Source: Alterileibacterium massiliense
GTDB lineage: Bacteria > Bacillota > Clostridia > Peptostreptococcales > Anaerovoracaceae
Direction: 5' to 3'
NCBI RefSeq assembly: GCF_900104645.1
Contig: NZ_FNWE01000002.1
Location: 635,289 to 699,288 of the forward strand
DNA: 64,000 bases
This document shows positions 9,842 through 18,616 of the stretch, one piece after another. A program made the position numbers and the translations under genes. The notes under the pieces are model-generated. The model was given only the letters and a program-made list of their open reading frames with translations. It was not told where the DNA came from and did not search any database. Each line of letters begins with the position of its first letter. The stretch's first letter is position 1.

Positions 9842-10381
9842 ATGAAATCATCAACGCACATTTTGGCTGCCGGATATATAACAATGGCAGCATCTTTAAA
9901 AATGAATATGAGGTTGGACGAAACATTTGTCGTATTAGCTATGTCATCAGCAGGCTCAATATTACCTGATATTGATAAGAAAGGCTCAAAGATAAGTGAA
10001 AAGAACTTAGTAGCGGGAATTAGCGGTAGCTTATTAAGAATATTTACCTCTCACAGGGGTTTTACTCATACAATTGTAGGAGCAGGATTGATTAGCATCT
10101 TGATTACCTTAGCTATAAATCTGCTGCCGCTTAATCTAGATAATAATATTAATTCTATTATTGGAATGAGCTTATTTTTTGGTATGCTGTCACATATAAT
10201 TCTTGACTCCTTAAATCCGAAAGGTGTCATGCTTATTTGGCCATTATCAAGGAAAAGATTTAATCTTATGAATATTAAGACAGGAAGTATTAGCGAATTT
10301 ATTTTTAGAATGATACTTTGTTTTGGCTTGATAATTTTTGCAATATATTTTCTAATGGAGAAAGGAATGTTTAATTTATAA
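9842..10381 (+). CDS. YdjM-like membrane-bound metal-dependent hydrolase (DUF457)
   Basis: 179 residues with four or so hydrophobic segments. DIDKKGSK near residue 44, HRGFTHT near 76 and HIILDSLNPKGVMLIWPLS near 118-136 are the His/Asp motifs of the YdjM/DUF457 family. That family is described as integral-membrane, metal-dependent hydrolase-like, with no settled substrate. The stop is two bases before deoC, implying cotranscription. No clear Shine-Dalgarno precedes the ATG (AAAGCA only), so the start is less certain. Confidence 0.8.
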   Translation: MKSSTHILAAGYITMAASLKMNMRLDETFVVLAMSSAGSILPDIDKKGSKISEKNLVAGISGSLLRIFTSHRGFTHTIVGAGLISILITLAINLLPLNLDNNINSIIGMSLFFGMLSHIILDSLNPKGVMLIWPLSRKRFNLMNIKTGSISEFIFRMILCFGLIIFAIYFLMEKGMFNL

Positions 10382-10383
10382 AT

Positions 10384-11043
10384 ATGGATATACATAAAAT
10401 ACTTACCCTATGTGATCATACCTTGCTAAAACCTGACGCAAGATGGGAAGATATAAAGGAGCTGGCTGATGAAGGCATTTATTATAATACCGCATCTATT
10501 TGCCTGCCGCCATGCTATGTTAGAAAAGCTAAGGAATATGTAGCAGATAGAATTAAGATAACTACTGTAATAGGGTTTCCCCACGGAAATCAGACAAAAG
10601 ATACAAAGGTTTATGAAGCTAAAAAAGCGATTGAAGAAGGTGCTGATGAGATAGATATGGTAATAAATATCGGTGCTTTAAAGTCAGGGGATACAGATTA
10701 TGTGCTTGATGAGATAAAAGAGGTTAGAAAAGCAAGCGAGGGTCATATTCTTAAAGTTATAATTGAAACCTCCCTCCTAAATGATGAAGGAAAGCTGATT
10801 ATGGCTGACATTGTTTCAAAATCAGGTGCTGACTATATAAAAACTTCGACCGGTTTTACTGGAGGCGGGGCAAGGGTAGAGGATATAAAATTAATCAAAG
10901 AAAATATTTCTGACGAGCTTAAAATAAAAGCCTCAGGTGGGATAAAGAGTATAGAGGACGCTGAAAAGCTTTTGGAAGCAGGAGCTTCTAGGCTTGGTAC
11001 AAGCAAGATAGTTAAAATATGCAAAGCTAATGACAAGAGGTGA
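10384..11043 (+). CDS. deoC: deoxyribose-phosphate aldolase
   Basis: The 219 residues match Deo[11 protein letters not shown] lies at the N-terminus. [17 protein letters not shown] and DYIKTSTGF follow, with the Lys of the last forming the Schiff base. ASGGIKS carries the second conserved Lys. The enzyme cleaves 2-deoxyribose-5-phosphate to glyceraldehyde-3-phosphate and acetaldehyde in nucleoside catabolism. No nucleoside phosphorylase is nearby. The end of the gene contains the ribosome binding site of the next one. Confidence 0.95.
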   Translation: MDIHKILTLCDHTLLKPDARWEDIKELADEGIYYNTASICLPPCYVRKAKEYVADRIKITTVIGFPHGNQTKDTKVYEAKKAIEEGADEIDMVINIGALKSGDTDYVLDEIKEVRKASEGHILKVIIETSLLNDEGKLIMADIVSKSGADYIKTSTGFTGGGARVEDIKLIKENISDELKIKASGGIKSIEDAEKLLEAGASRLGTSKIVKICKANDKR

Positions 11044-11048
11044 TCATG

Positions 11049-12206
11049 ATGAATGAAATTAAATGCCCCAATTGCGGAACCACTTTTAAAGTAGATGAGA
11101 ATAGCTATGCTGATATAGCTAGGCAGGTTAGAGATGAGATTTTTAATAGAGAAATAAATGAAAGGCTCGCACTGTATGATAAGGAAAAGGAGTCTGCAAT
11201 AGCTTTAACAAAAGCCAATATTGAGAAGAAAAATGAAATGGAGCTCAGCAGGATAAGAGAAGACAATCTAAATGAAATAAAAAAGAGGGAAGATGTAATA
11301 AATTCACTAAGCTCAAAAATCGATAAATTTGAAAGCGAAATCAAAATAAAAGAAATTGAAGCAGAAAATGAAATGCAGTCCATGAAATCCGATTACGAAA
11401 GGAGATTAAAGGATAAGGAAGAAGAGGTAGAGAGATATAAGGATTTAAAAATAAGGCAGTCTACAAAAATGGTAGGTGAGACCCTCGAACAGCACTGCGA
11501 GATAGAGTTTAATAAAATAAGAGCAGCTGCCTTCCCTAATTCATATTTTGAAAAGGATAATGAAGTAATAGGTGGAACAAAGGGAGATTATATTTATAAA
11601 GAGTTTGACGATGCTGGAAATGAAATTCTTTCGATAATGTTTGAGATGAAAAATCAGATGGAGCAGACGAGAGCTACTCAAAAACATAAAAATGAGGACT
11701 TTTTTAAAAAACTAGATGATGACAGAATTAAAAAGAATTGCGAATATGCGGTTCTGGTTTCTCTACTTGAAGAAGAAAATGATTTTTACAATGATGGGAT
11801 TGCAGATGTTTCATATAGGTATCCGAAGATGTATGTAATAAGACCGCAATTTTTTATTCCACTCATTTCAATTCTAAGAAATGCTTCTGCTAAGGCTCTT
11901 GACTATAAGAGGGAGCTTGAACTGCTCAAGACTCAAAATATTGATATAACAAATTTTGAAAATGATTTAAATGAGTTTAAAGAGAAATTCGGTTATAATT
12001 ACAGGCTCGCAAGTGACAAATTTAATAAGGCGATTGAGGAAATAGATAAGACGATAAAGATGCTTGAAAAAACCAAGGCTAATCTGCTTGGTTCAGAAAA
12101 TAACCTAAGGCTTGCTAATAACAAAGCTGAAGAATTGAGCATTAAAAAATTGACGAGATCAAATCCCACGATGAAGGCGAGATTTGAGGAGCTTAAAGAT
12201 AAGTAA
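11049..12206 (+). CDS. DUF2130 domain protein with N-terminal zinc ribbon-like motif
   Basis: About 385 residues. The N-terminus is a CPNCGTTF half-ribbon. Residues about 20-140 are strongly charged heptad-rich coiled coil. Residues 140-290 ([44 protein letters not shown]) match the DUF2130 core, which resembles restriction-endonuclease-like folds. A second coiled coil ends the protein. Function is not established. AGAGGTGATC, an extended anti-16S match, ends 3 bases before the ATG at 11046 and 8 bases after its GAGG core comes the ATG at 11049, so I take the latter. The ribosome site overlaps the deoC stop. Confidence 0.8.
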   Translation: MNEIKCPNCGTTFKVDENSYADIARQVRDEIFNREINERLALYDKEKESAIALTKANIEKKNEMELSRIREDNLNEIKKREDVINSLSSKIDKFESEIKIKEIEAENEMQSMKSDYERRLKDKEEEVERYKDLKIRQSTKMVGETLEQHCEIEFNKIRAAAFPNSYFEKDNEVIGGTKGDYIYKEFDDAGNEILSIMFEMKNQMEQTRATQKHKNEDFFKKLDDDRIKKNCEYAVLVSLLEEENDFYNDGIADVSYRYPKMYVIRPQFFIPLISILRNASAKALDYKRELELLKTQNIDITNFENDLNEFKEKFGYNYRLASDKFNKAIEEIDKTIKMLEKTKANLLGSENNLRLANNKAEELSIKKLTRSNPTMKARFEELKDK

Positions 12207-12401
12207 GATAAAATGAAATAATATTTTTAGGGAAAAAGTTATTAAAAGATATTATAGTTTGTTGCCTATTTCAGCTCGTGATTGCTTAAAAAAGCTAAAA
12301 AATCTCAGAAGTTTAAGTTAAAAAATCCTTTGAGTAAATGTTAAAATAAAAATCCCCTAAAGCGAAAATAAAAACAAAAAATTCCATAAGGAAATTTGAA
12401 A

Positions 12402-12446
12402 TAAAAAACCCTTGAAGCCTTGGAAAATCCAATACTTACAAGGGTT
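12402..12446 (-). terminator. terminator of tRNA-Glu
   Basis: Stem 12407-12414 with 12439-12446, an inner TTGGA/TCCAA helix, and a U-tract on the minus strand (complement of the A-run at 12403-12408), directly downstream of the tRNA. Confidence 0.75.
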
Positions 12447-12454
12447 ATATATCT

Positions 12455-12529
12455 TGGTACCGCATCCGGGAATCGAACCCGAGATTCAGCCGTGAGAGGG
12501 CTGCGTCTTAACCTCTTGACCAATGCGGC
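12455..12529 (-). tRNA. tRNA-Glu (anticodon CUC)
   Basis: The minus strand folds as a full cloverleaf: acceptor GCCGCAT/ATGCGGT with a G-U first pair, anticodon stem CAGCC/GGCTG with loop CTCTCAC giving anticodon CUC, and T-arm with GGTTCGATTCC. The 3' CCA is encoded. A terminator follows. Confidence 0.93.
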
Positions 12530-12763
12530 ATATTAAACTGATTAAATATGCGATAGTTATATTACAAAAAAAGCCAATAAAAGTCAAGGGATTTATGAAA
12601 AATCAAGAAACATTTTCGATCATTCTGGATTAAATAAAATTTTAAAATAAATAAAACAAATATAAATTATAAGTAGAGTAACAAGGATGGCAATTTATAG
12701 AACAATTGTATATAATATAGACATAATAAATTAGATAATTCGATTTTAAAGTGAGAGGAGAGT

Positions 12764-13279
12764 ATGATGTTGGATAAAAAAGTTGCTAATCTTATAAATG
12801 AACAGATTAACGCAGAGCTTTACTCTGCATATCTCTATCTGGATTTTGCTAATTACTATCACGATGAGGGGCTTGATGGCTTTGCTAATTGGTATGATAT
12901 TCAGGCACATGAGGAGCTTGACCATGCAATGCTTATGAGGACTTATCTTTTTAATAATGGTTATAGGGTAACTTTTGACGCAATTGACAAGCCTGATAAG
13001 AAGTGTAATAAGGCAAGCGATGCACTAAAATTCAGTTTAGAGCACGAGGAATATGTTACAAGCCTGATCAATAAGATTTATAAGGCTGCTGCTGAAGTTG
13101 ATGATTATCGCACAATGCAATTCTTTGACTGGTTCGTAAAGGAGCAGGGCGAAGAAGAAAAAAATGCAGATGATATGATAAAGAAGTATGAGCTATATGG
13201 AAAGGATCCAAAAGGTCTTTACGAGCTAAATAAGGAATTGCTCGGTAGGGTATATACAGCTCCGTCATTGACAATCTAG
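12764..13279 (+). CDS. ftnA: non-heme ferritin
   Basis: 171 residues with the ferritin four-helix pattern: NEQINAELYSAYLYLDFANYY with Glu at 18 (ferroxidase ligand), HEELDHAM with the Glu/His pair near 52-55, and EEYVTSLINK and EQGEEEKNADDM for the remaining ligands. The protein forms a 24-mer that oxidises Fe(II) and stores ferric iron in the cytosol. GGAGAG precedes tandem ATGs at 12764 and 12767. A possible promoter has TATAAT at 12711-12716. A hairpin terminator follows. Confidence 0.93.
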   Translation: MMLDKKVANLINEQINAELYSAYLYLDFANYYHDEGLDGFANWYDIQAHEELDHAMLMRTYLFNNGYRVTFDAIDKPDKKCNKASDALKFSLEHEEYVTSLINKIYKAAAEVDDYRTMQFFDWFVKEQGEEEKNADDMIKKYELYGKDPKGLYELNKELLGRVYTAPSLTI

Positions 13280-13337
13280 TGTTTTCATTAAAATATAAAA
13301 AATTAAACTCATTATATAATCATTAAAAAGTCAAAAA

Positions 13338-13370
13338 TAAACGATGGCATAGTTTAAAGCCATCGTTTTT
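13338..13370. terminator. bidirectional terminator between ferritin and thiC
   Basis: 10-bp stem 13339-13348 with 13359-13368, 10-base loop, T-run on the plus side and A-run on the other side, lying between two convergent genes. Confidence 0.85.
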
Positions 13371-13397
13371 CTATACCATATTTATAATTTGAATTTT

Positions 13398-14711
13398 TTA
13401 TAATATGTCTATATGTTCTCCTGCTAATGCCTTGTTCATGCTCCTAACTGCACAGAACTTACCGCACATAGAGCAGGTATCGCTATGATCTTCTTCCGGC
13501 AACCTGTCATCACGGATACTCTTTGCGGTCTTAGGGTCTAGAGCACAAGCATATTGAGCATCCCAGTCAAGATTTCTTCTTGCATCAGCCATTTTGTCAT
13601 CAATTTCTCTTGCCTTTGGTATTCCTTTTGCGATGTCAGCAGCATGAGCTGCAATTTTAGATGCAATTATACCATTTTTTACATCTTCGAGATTTGGAAG
13701 TGCCAGATGTTCAGCAGGAGTTACATAGCAAAGGAAGGCTGCACCATTCATAGCGGCAACAGCTCCGCCTATAGCTGAGGTGATATGGTCATAACCAGGT
13801 GCGATGTCAGTAACTATAGGTCCAAGGACATAGAATGGAGCTTCCATACATATACCTTGCTGTATTTTCATATTTGCTGCAACTTGATCGAGTGGCACAT
13901 GACCAGGCCCCTCTACCATTACCTGAACATTGTGATCCCAAGCTCTCTTTGTCAGTTCTCCAAGTCTTACCAATTCTTCTATTTGGCATACATCTGAGGC
14001 ATCCGCAAGGCAGCCCGGCCTGCAAGCATCACCAAGAGAAATTGTAACATCGTGCTCCTCGCAGATGTCAAGAATTTCGTCATAATATTCATAGAATGGA
14101 TTTTCTTCACCTGTCATACTCATCCATGCAAATACTAAGGAGCCACCTCTGCTCACAATGTTCATCTTACGCTTGTGTTTTTTTATCTGCTCAATTGTTT
14201 TTCTGGTTAAACCACAGTGAAGCGTAACAAAGTCCACGCCATTTTCTGCATGAAGTCTTATTACATCTAAGAAATCCTGAGCTGTCAGCGTATCTAAATC
14301 TCTCTGATAGTGTATTACGCTGTCATATACAGGAACAGTACCTATCATAGCTGGGCATTCGCTAGTTAGCTTTTTTCTAAAAGGCTCTGTGTCGCCGTGA
14401 CTTGAAAGGTCCATTATTGCTTCTGCTCCAAGGTCTACAGCTTTCATAACCTTTTGCATTTCAATATCATAATCTTTGCAGTCACGAGAAATGCCTAGAT
14501 TAACATTAATCTTGGTTCTTAACATACTGCCAATACCCTCTGGACTTATGCACTTATGAGATTTGTTACAAGGTATTGCAATTTTTCCCTCGGATACGAG
14601 TTTAAGAATTTCGCTGGCAGAAAGGTGCTCCTTTGAAGCAACAATCTCCATTTCCTTTGTCACTATTCCCTTGCGAGCAGCGTCCATCTGCGTTGTGTAA
14701 ATTTGTTTCAT
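13398..14711 (-). CDS. thiC: phosphomethylpyrimidine synthase ThiC
   Basis: 437 residues, the short form common in Clostridia. Conserved pieces are [48 protein letters not shown] and EGPGHVP. The C-terminal CSMCGKFC (CxxCxxxxC) binds the 4Fe-4S cluster of this radical-SAM enzyme, which rearranges aminoimidazole ribotide to HMP phosphate for thiamine. AAGGAGG precedes the ATG. Expression is under the TPP riboswitch and terminator upstream. No other thi gene lies in the window. Confidence 0.96.
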   Translation of the reverse strand: MKQIYTTQMDAARKGIVTKEMEIVASKEHLSASEILKLVSEGKIAIPCNKSHKCISPEGIGSMLRTKINVNLGISRDCKDYDIEMQKVMKAVDLGAEAIMDLSSHGDTEPFRKKLTSECPAMIGTVPVYDSVIHYQRDLDTLTAQDFLDVIRLHAENGVDFVTLHCGLTRKTIEQIKKHKRKMNIVSRGGSLVFAWMSMTGEENPFYEYYDEILDICEEHDVTISLGDACRPGCLADASDVCQIEELVRLGELTKRAWDHNVQVMVEGPGHVPLDQVAANMKIQQGICMEAPFYVLGPIVTDIAPGYDHITSAIGGAVAAMNGAAFLCYVTPAEHLALPNLEDVKNGIIASKIAAHAADIAKGIPKAREIDDKMADARRNLDWDAQYACALDPKTAKSIRDDRLPEEDHSDTCSMCGKFCAVRSMNKALAGEHIDIL

Positions 14712-14814
14712 TAATAAGTACCTCCTTACGGTCCTTTAGCTTACATTTTTTAGCATAAATATTTAGATTCCATATAAAGCTATATGAGAAAGCTATAGAT
14801 TTTTTTTAGCGTAT

Positions 14815-14852
14815 TGAAGGTGGTGCTCCCAATCAAACGCTTAAAATAAAAG
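14815..14852 (-). other. uncharacterised hairpin in the thiC leader
   Basis: AGCGTATTGA and AATCAAACGCT can pair with one bulge around a GC-rich loop. It sits between the riboswitch terminator and thiC and has no U-tract on the sense side. Its role is unknown. Confidence 0.35.
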
Positions 14853-14872
14853 ATAGATTAAAGATAGTGCAA

Positions 14873-14904
14873 TAAAAAAGCAAGGTGCCATTATCTCACC
14901 TTGC
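14873..14904 (-). terminator. riboswitch expression-platform terminator
   Basis: GCAAGGTG at 14880-14887 pairs with 14897-14904, followed in the sense direction by a U-run (complement of the A-run 14874-14879). It lies 35 bases after the TPP aptamer, so it should stop thiC transcription when thiamine pyrophosphate is bound. Confidence 0.88.
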
Positions 14905-14940
14905 AAAATATTTAAATACATAATATACGGTATTTCAAGG

Positions 14941-15028
14941 CAATTCCTACGCTGGCATTATCCATATCAGGTTAGTGGGTCTAGGATATAATTTATCCTA
15001 TCTCAGCAAAATTTAGCACCCCATGCAC
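14941..15028 (-). ncRNA. TPP riboswitch (THI element)
   Basis: Read on the minus strand the order is GGGGTGC, GCTGAGA, ACCC, ACCTGAT, then GGATAATGCCAGCGTAGGAA. These are the invariant blocks of the TPP aptamer, with a variable P3 arm (GGATAAATTATATCC) between them. It precedes a terminator and thiC. Confidence 0.96.
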
Positions 15029-15058
15029 TTGCATTTTTATTAAATTATCTATTTGCAC

Positions 15059-15102
15059 AATCTAGCACAAAATCAATCAGTTGTCAATGATGTGTATCAT
15101 TG
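15059..15102 (-). promoter_or_regulatory. thiC promoter with overlapping dyad
   Basis: On the minus strand TTGACA (15087-15082), a 17-base spacer and TAGATT (15064-15059) form a good promoter. A perfect 7-bp inverted repeat (15085-15091 and 15096-15102, loop GTGT) overlaps the -35 box. It could be an operator or a weak hairpin after the upstream gene, whose stop is at 15108. Confidence 0.5.
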
Positions 15103-15107
15103 TTGTA

Positions 15108-15824
15108 TCAATAAGACAACCCAGTATTGGGATCCAAGTATTCATTTAACCTAAAATCATATGCTTCACGAGCCACTTTTTCGTTAGGAAATTCTGGATT
15201 CTTAATTCCTATTTCATTTGCAAGCCAGATAGTAAAATCAGGATTGAGAATTAACAATGGACCAATTAAATATGTTGACATAAAGTTTTTATATCTAATT
15301 CCCTCAGCATTGGTTTCATCGTTAAATGCTACACCTCTAATGGTATTAAATAAGGGCTCATATTCATTATCATAGTAACTTTTTGTAAATTGACTTTTAT
15401 AACCTACAATTTTTGTGTCACAAAATTCTCCGACATAAAGTGAATTGTATCTTTTTAGCAAATCTCGCCTTGCATGGTGATGAAAAATATCAAGGCATTT
15501 TATTATTTCACCCTCTGAATCTATGATTTTTGATCCGAATAATTCAAGAGAATTACCAGTTAAAAGCATATGCTGTCCCGCTTCAATAGCATCAATAATA
15601 TCTTTTTTATATTTGAAAAGCTCGTTCAGCATGATTAACTGTGCTTTTTCTGTCATAGTTCCCCTGTAGACAAGGTTAACATCATTTGATTTGATAAACC
15701 TAGGGGTGCTTCCGATATTGGTCTCAATAATCTCACAATTATCAGAACATTTGGATAGAATTTTTATATTTGCAATATCACCATATAGAGTACTAAGCTC
15801 AGGATATAATAATTCTATTTTCAT
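15108..15824 (-). CDS. GatD-like class I amidotransferase fold, catalytically degenerate
   Basis: The 238 residues follow GatD, the glutaminase subunit that normally feeds ammonia to MurT for amidating D-Glu in lipid II. The N-terminal LYPELSTLYGDIANI and the C-terminal NAEGIRYKNFMSTYLIGPLL are clear family marks. The catalytic features are gone. The nucleophile elbow (usually ICGGYQ) reads LTGNSLE with Thr89 at the Cys position. The His of the GFENH-type motif is replaced in GYKSQF (141-146). TYLHGP is TYLIGP with Ile187, and the GGG loop is RGTMTE. Glutamine hydrolysis is therefore not expected. It overlaps the MurT-like gene by one base (TAATG) after a GGAGG site, so the two probably form a complex. 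Confidence 0.8.
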   Translation of the reverse strand: MKIELLYPELSTLYGDIANIKILSKCSDNCEIIETNIGSTPRFIKSNDVNLVYRGTMTEKAQLIMLNELFKYKKDIIDAIEAGQHMLLTGNSLELFGSKIIDSEGEIIKCLDIFHHHARRDLLKRYNSLYVGEFCDTKIVGYKSQFTKSYYDNEYEPLFNTIRGVAFNDETNAEGIRYKNFMSTYLIGPLLILNPDFTIWLANEIGIKNPEFPNEKVAREAYDFRLNEYLDPNTGLSY

Positions 15825-17212
15825 TAACGCACCTCCAAATTATTTTCCTTTTCTTTTAATATAGACAATATTTTTTCCCTTACAGCAGGTGCGGGGGTCA
15901 ATGGATCAGTGCCATAAAGAAGATATATATTGTCACCTTCAAAAAATTGCAGTTCATCAACTCCGTCTAATGGATTTTCAACACAGGCTATACAAGATTC
16001 ATCAATTCCTGCATCCAAAAGCCTCAACTTATAATCATATCTTCTGTCATGGCATACAACAATTTTTTTTATTCGTTCATCCGCCAACAATTCAAAATCA
16101 CAATCATATAACCAACATGTGTTTTCAGACCAGCTTTTAGCATCTGCAAAATTATTGCAGTAGATAAGAATCTCTTTATCACCATCTTGTTGTGATATAT
16201 ACTCCAAAACTCTTGAAACAGCGTACGCATTTCTGTCTTTACAAAGCATAGATTGAAAAAATATATTGCCTATAAGAATTTTATCAAGTCTGGATTTTAC
16301 TATTTCTATACTTGATAATGCGTCGCTTATGTTTTGGAAATTATAACCAAGCTCATGTAAAAGTGTAATAACAGATAATTCATTATAAAGATTAAAAACA
16401 CCCTCATTCAACATGTTAAAACTTTGACTTTCATCACCATAAGAAACTTTGAAAGTTTTTGTATCAAAATCATAATTGCTTCCAGTGTAATCATATTTTG
16501 GAGATTTATAATCACAAGATGTGCAGTGAGCCTTACCTATATTGCTATACCTATTATATTCATAAGTTAGCTTTGAATGACATATTGGACAAATTTGCAT
16601 ATCATCTATCAGGTTTGTACATTTAGTCTTATCTTTCGGAAGAGAATCTATTCCATAATAAATTCGAGGGTTGACAGGTGATAAATTTGATGAAATTAGG
16701 TCATCAGCATTTAATATCAATTTCGTTTCTTTTGGCATATATCGCTCAAGAATATAAGAAATGAATTCTGGATGACCATTTCGCATAATTGAATCACGAG
16801 AAAGATTTGTAACCAAAAGAATATCAAGATTAATATGTGGAAATATTAATCTTGCCGACCGCTCATCGAGCTCCAGCACAGCGGTGTCGTGTTTAAGTAG
16901 TCCAAATATTGATATATTATTTATAAAGGATGTAGAAATACCAGTTACTGTATTAGAGCCTTCACTGTTATTTAACACATTATTGCCCAACTTATTAAGT
17001 GCATCACGCAAAAGATTAGAACAGGTTGTTTTACCATTTGTACCGGTAACACCAATAATTAAATTGGGTTTTGGTATATATTGAAGAAAATTCGGACATA
17101 TTTTTAGTGCTAATGCTCCAGGGAAATCAGTTCCATTATGCCCCGTTATCTTTAGAATTGGCTTTGATAACTTTGCTAAAAACAAGGCAAAGAAGTATCT
17201 AAGGTTTTTCAT
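15824..17212 (-). CDS. MurT-like Mur ligase with DUF1727-type C-terminus
   Basis: 462 residues. The Mur-ligase ATP loop GVTGTNGKTT is at 54-63. A four-Cys zinc ribbon (C208, C211, C230, C233) is inserted as in MurT, and a C-terminal domain ends in WLYDCDFE (368-375). Several MurT-specific sites differ. NLFRDQLDRYGE-like is NLSRDSIMRNGH (136-147), the usual KNP is KDR, and the Asp before SW in the C-terminal motif, which I recall as completing the GatD triad, is Asn365. ATP-dependent ligation looks intact, but substrate and amide donor are probably changed. TAAGGAG precedes the ATG. The gene is second in an operon between the ATP-grasp enzyme and the GatD-like protein. Confidence 0.82.
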   Translation of the reverse strand: MKNLRYFFALFLAKLSKPILKITGHNGTDFPGALALKICPNFLQYIPKPNLIIGVTGTNGKTTCSNLLRDALNKLGNNVLNNSEGSNTVTGISTSFINNISIFGLLKHDTAVLELDERSARLIFPHINLDILLVTNLSRDSIMRNGHPEFISYILERYMPKETKLILNADDLISSNLSPVNPRIYYGIDSLPKDKTKCTNLIDDMQICPICHSKLTYEYNRYSNIGKAHCTSCDYKSPKYDYTGSNYDFDTKTFKVSYGDESQSFNMLNEGVFNLYNELSVITLLHELGYNFQNISDALSSIEIVKSRLDKILIGNIFFQSMLCKDRNAYAVSRVLEYISQQDGDKEILIYCNNFADAKSWSENTCWLYDCDFELLADERIKKIVVCHDRRYDYKLRLLDAGIDESCIACVENPLDGVDELQFFEGDNIYLLYGTDPLTPAPAVREKILSILKEKENNLEVR

Positions 17213-17252
17213 TAAAGTGCTCCTTAATTTATAAAAACAATACTATTAGGTA

Positions 17253-18281
17253 TTATTTATATTTAAAGCTTGGCACAAGCTTCTTTATAGTAGGCATTAT
17301 ACCGATTCCGTTAGGTGTCTGACCTGGAAGCTGCCAAAAATCATGTGCACAGTAGGTATTACCTTCAATAATAGCAGGGCCATTAGGCGTGATAGCCACA
17401 TCCCAACCAACATATCTGATTTGAGGTATTACCAAAGAAGCTTTAAGTATCATTTTTTTAGCTTCGCTAAACATAGGAGTAACAAAGCCAACAAGCGGTT
17501 CATGTGAATTAGGATGTTCTGAATAGAGCCCTTCAGCTTTTGTGTCGCCCGAATGTGCAGGATATAAAAATTCACCAGTATTAATATCAACAGGGCCGTG
17601 CACGCCGTAATTATCAACAACTCTTCCGTTTACTCCAAATTTTTGAACAGCATATATCAAATTAGGATTTCCATCATCATCTATTAAAGTTATCATACGC
17701 ATAGTATTTACCGAGCCAGAGTATACCTTTTCTAAATCTGGATGGTTTTCTATCACATCTTCAAGTGTACCAAAACCTTTGTCAGTGACATATTTGTAAA
17801 AATCTTCAAAATTTTTAAAATTAGAAGTTTTAATTTTTTCACAACCAATTCCACATTCTAAATCGTTCATTTTGCAAAAAATTTGGTTCCTAGAATTAAA
17901 GAAATCTTCAACTTGATTTTTTGTAGCAACTTCAAGACTTATAAATTCTCTTCCTATGTAATCTTTGAATATATCATTAAATTCATCCTTATTATCAAAA
18001 TAATGAGCATAGGATTCATCGTTTACCTGAGATATTAATTTTTTGCTTCGAAATCTTGTCAAATAAGTATCTCTTTGTTTGTCATTCAAATTCCAAAATT
18101 GAAAAATAACATAATCATAATATCCAGCATCATATTTAATTTTAGATTTCACCATATCAGTAAAACAATATAATTTGCTATTACCAGATAATCTATGAGC
18201 TTCATTTATACAGTTAATAAATTTTTTAATACTTGCATTTTTTAATACTTTTGCATGATAAATTAATTTTTTTTCTTTCAT
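17253..18281 (-). CDS. ATP-grasp enzyme of the sugar-transfer-associated type
   Basis: 342 residues. The C-terminal half has the ATP-grasp metal and nucleotide motifs: NTMRMITLIDDDG near 211-223, the glycine loop around VVDNYGVHGP, and GWDVAITPNGPAIIEGN near 303-319 with the acidic metal ligands. This pattern matches the family named sugar-transfer-associated ATP-grasp. Such enzymes join a carboxylate, via acyl phosphate, to an amine or thiol. The N-terminal 100 residues are Lys/Asp-rich and lack a recognised domain. It is first in the operon, 40 bases before the MurT-like gene. Its start is supported by GGAGAG about 12 bases upstream. The substrate is unknown. Confidence 0.78.
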   Translation of the reverse strand: MKEKKLIYHAKVLKNASIKKFINCINEAHRLSGNSKLYCFTDMVKSKIKYDAGYYDYVIFQFWNLNDKQRDTYLTRFRSKKLISQVNDESYAHYFDNKDEFNDIFKDYIGREFISLEVATKNQVEDFFNSRNQIFCKMNDLECGIGCEKIKTSNFKNFEDFYKYVTDKGFGTLEDVIENHPDLEKVYSGSVNTMRMITLIDDDGNPNLIYAVQKFGVNGRVVDNYGVHGPVDINTGEFLYPAHSGDTKAEGLYSEHPNSHEPLVGFVTPMFSEAKKMILKASLVIPQIRYVGWDVAITPNGPAIIEGNTYCAHDFWQLPGQTPNGIGIMPTIKKLVPSFKYK

Positions 18282-18410
18282 TTTTTTACTTCACTCTCCA
18301 ATATTTATATATGTGTGTATAGTAACATAATTTTAAAAATTAATAAACATAAATACTAACATATATAAAGCATTCTAAAATTAAAAACAAACAGATTTAT
18401 TCTTGGATAC

Positions 18411-18439
18411 TTGCCTAAAAAGAATTAAATTGTTATACT
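18411..18439 (+). promoter_or_regulatory. promoter of the ECF S-component leader
   Basis: TTGCCT at 18411-18416, exactly 17 bases, TATACT at 18434-18439. The expected start is near 18445, leaving a leader of about 170 bases. Confidence 0.7.
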
Positions 18440-18444
18440 ACCGT

Positions 18445-18609
18445 GGACGATTTATATTTATCCATCATAGCAATTTGCATGACAGGACTTTTATATAGTT
18501 TTATATAGATCGTTCAAATCTATATTTTATTTCAATAAGGGATTCCCATATCTATCGCAGGGTTCCCGTGGCTCATCGCTGTATCCGACAAAGGAACGGC
18601 AGAAGGAGG
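18445..18609 (+). ncRNA. structured 5' leader, candidate riboswitch of unrecognised class
   Basis: The leader can form a 13-bp helix at its 5' end (18445-18457 with 18503-18515, two G-U pairs). Its 3' strand can instead form an 8-bp hairpin (18503-18510 with 18518-18525), so the two are mutually exclusive. The loop of that hairpin, CGTTC at 18511-18515, is complementary to GAACG at 18594-18598, just before the AGAAGGAGG ribosome site. A third hairpin uses 18539-18542/18564-18567 and CCC/GGG inside it. I see none of the conserved blocks of TPP, FMN, cobalamin, THF, preQ1 or SAM riboswitches. Confidence 0.5.
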
Positions 18610-18616
18610 ATTAAAA

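Noticed and set aside
13554-14047. Plus-strand reading frames of about 70 residues inside thiC.
   Set aside because: They are shadows of the conserved minus-strand thiC gene, with no ribosome site or family match.
18445-18609. A known riboswitch (THF, FMN, preQ1, TPP, cobalamin) before the S component.
   Set aside because: None of the invariant blocks of these classes could be located, so the leader is reported as unclassified rather than named.
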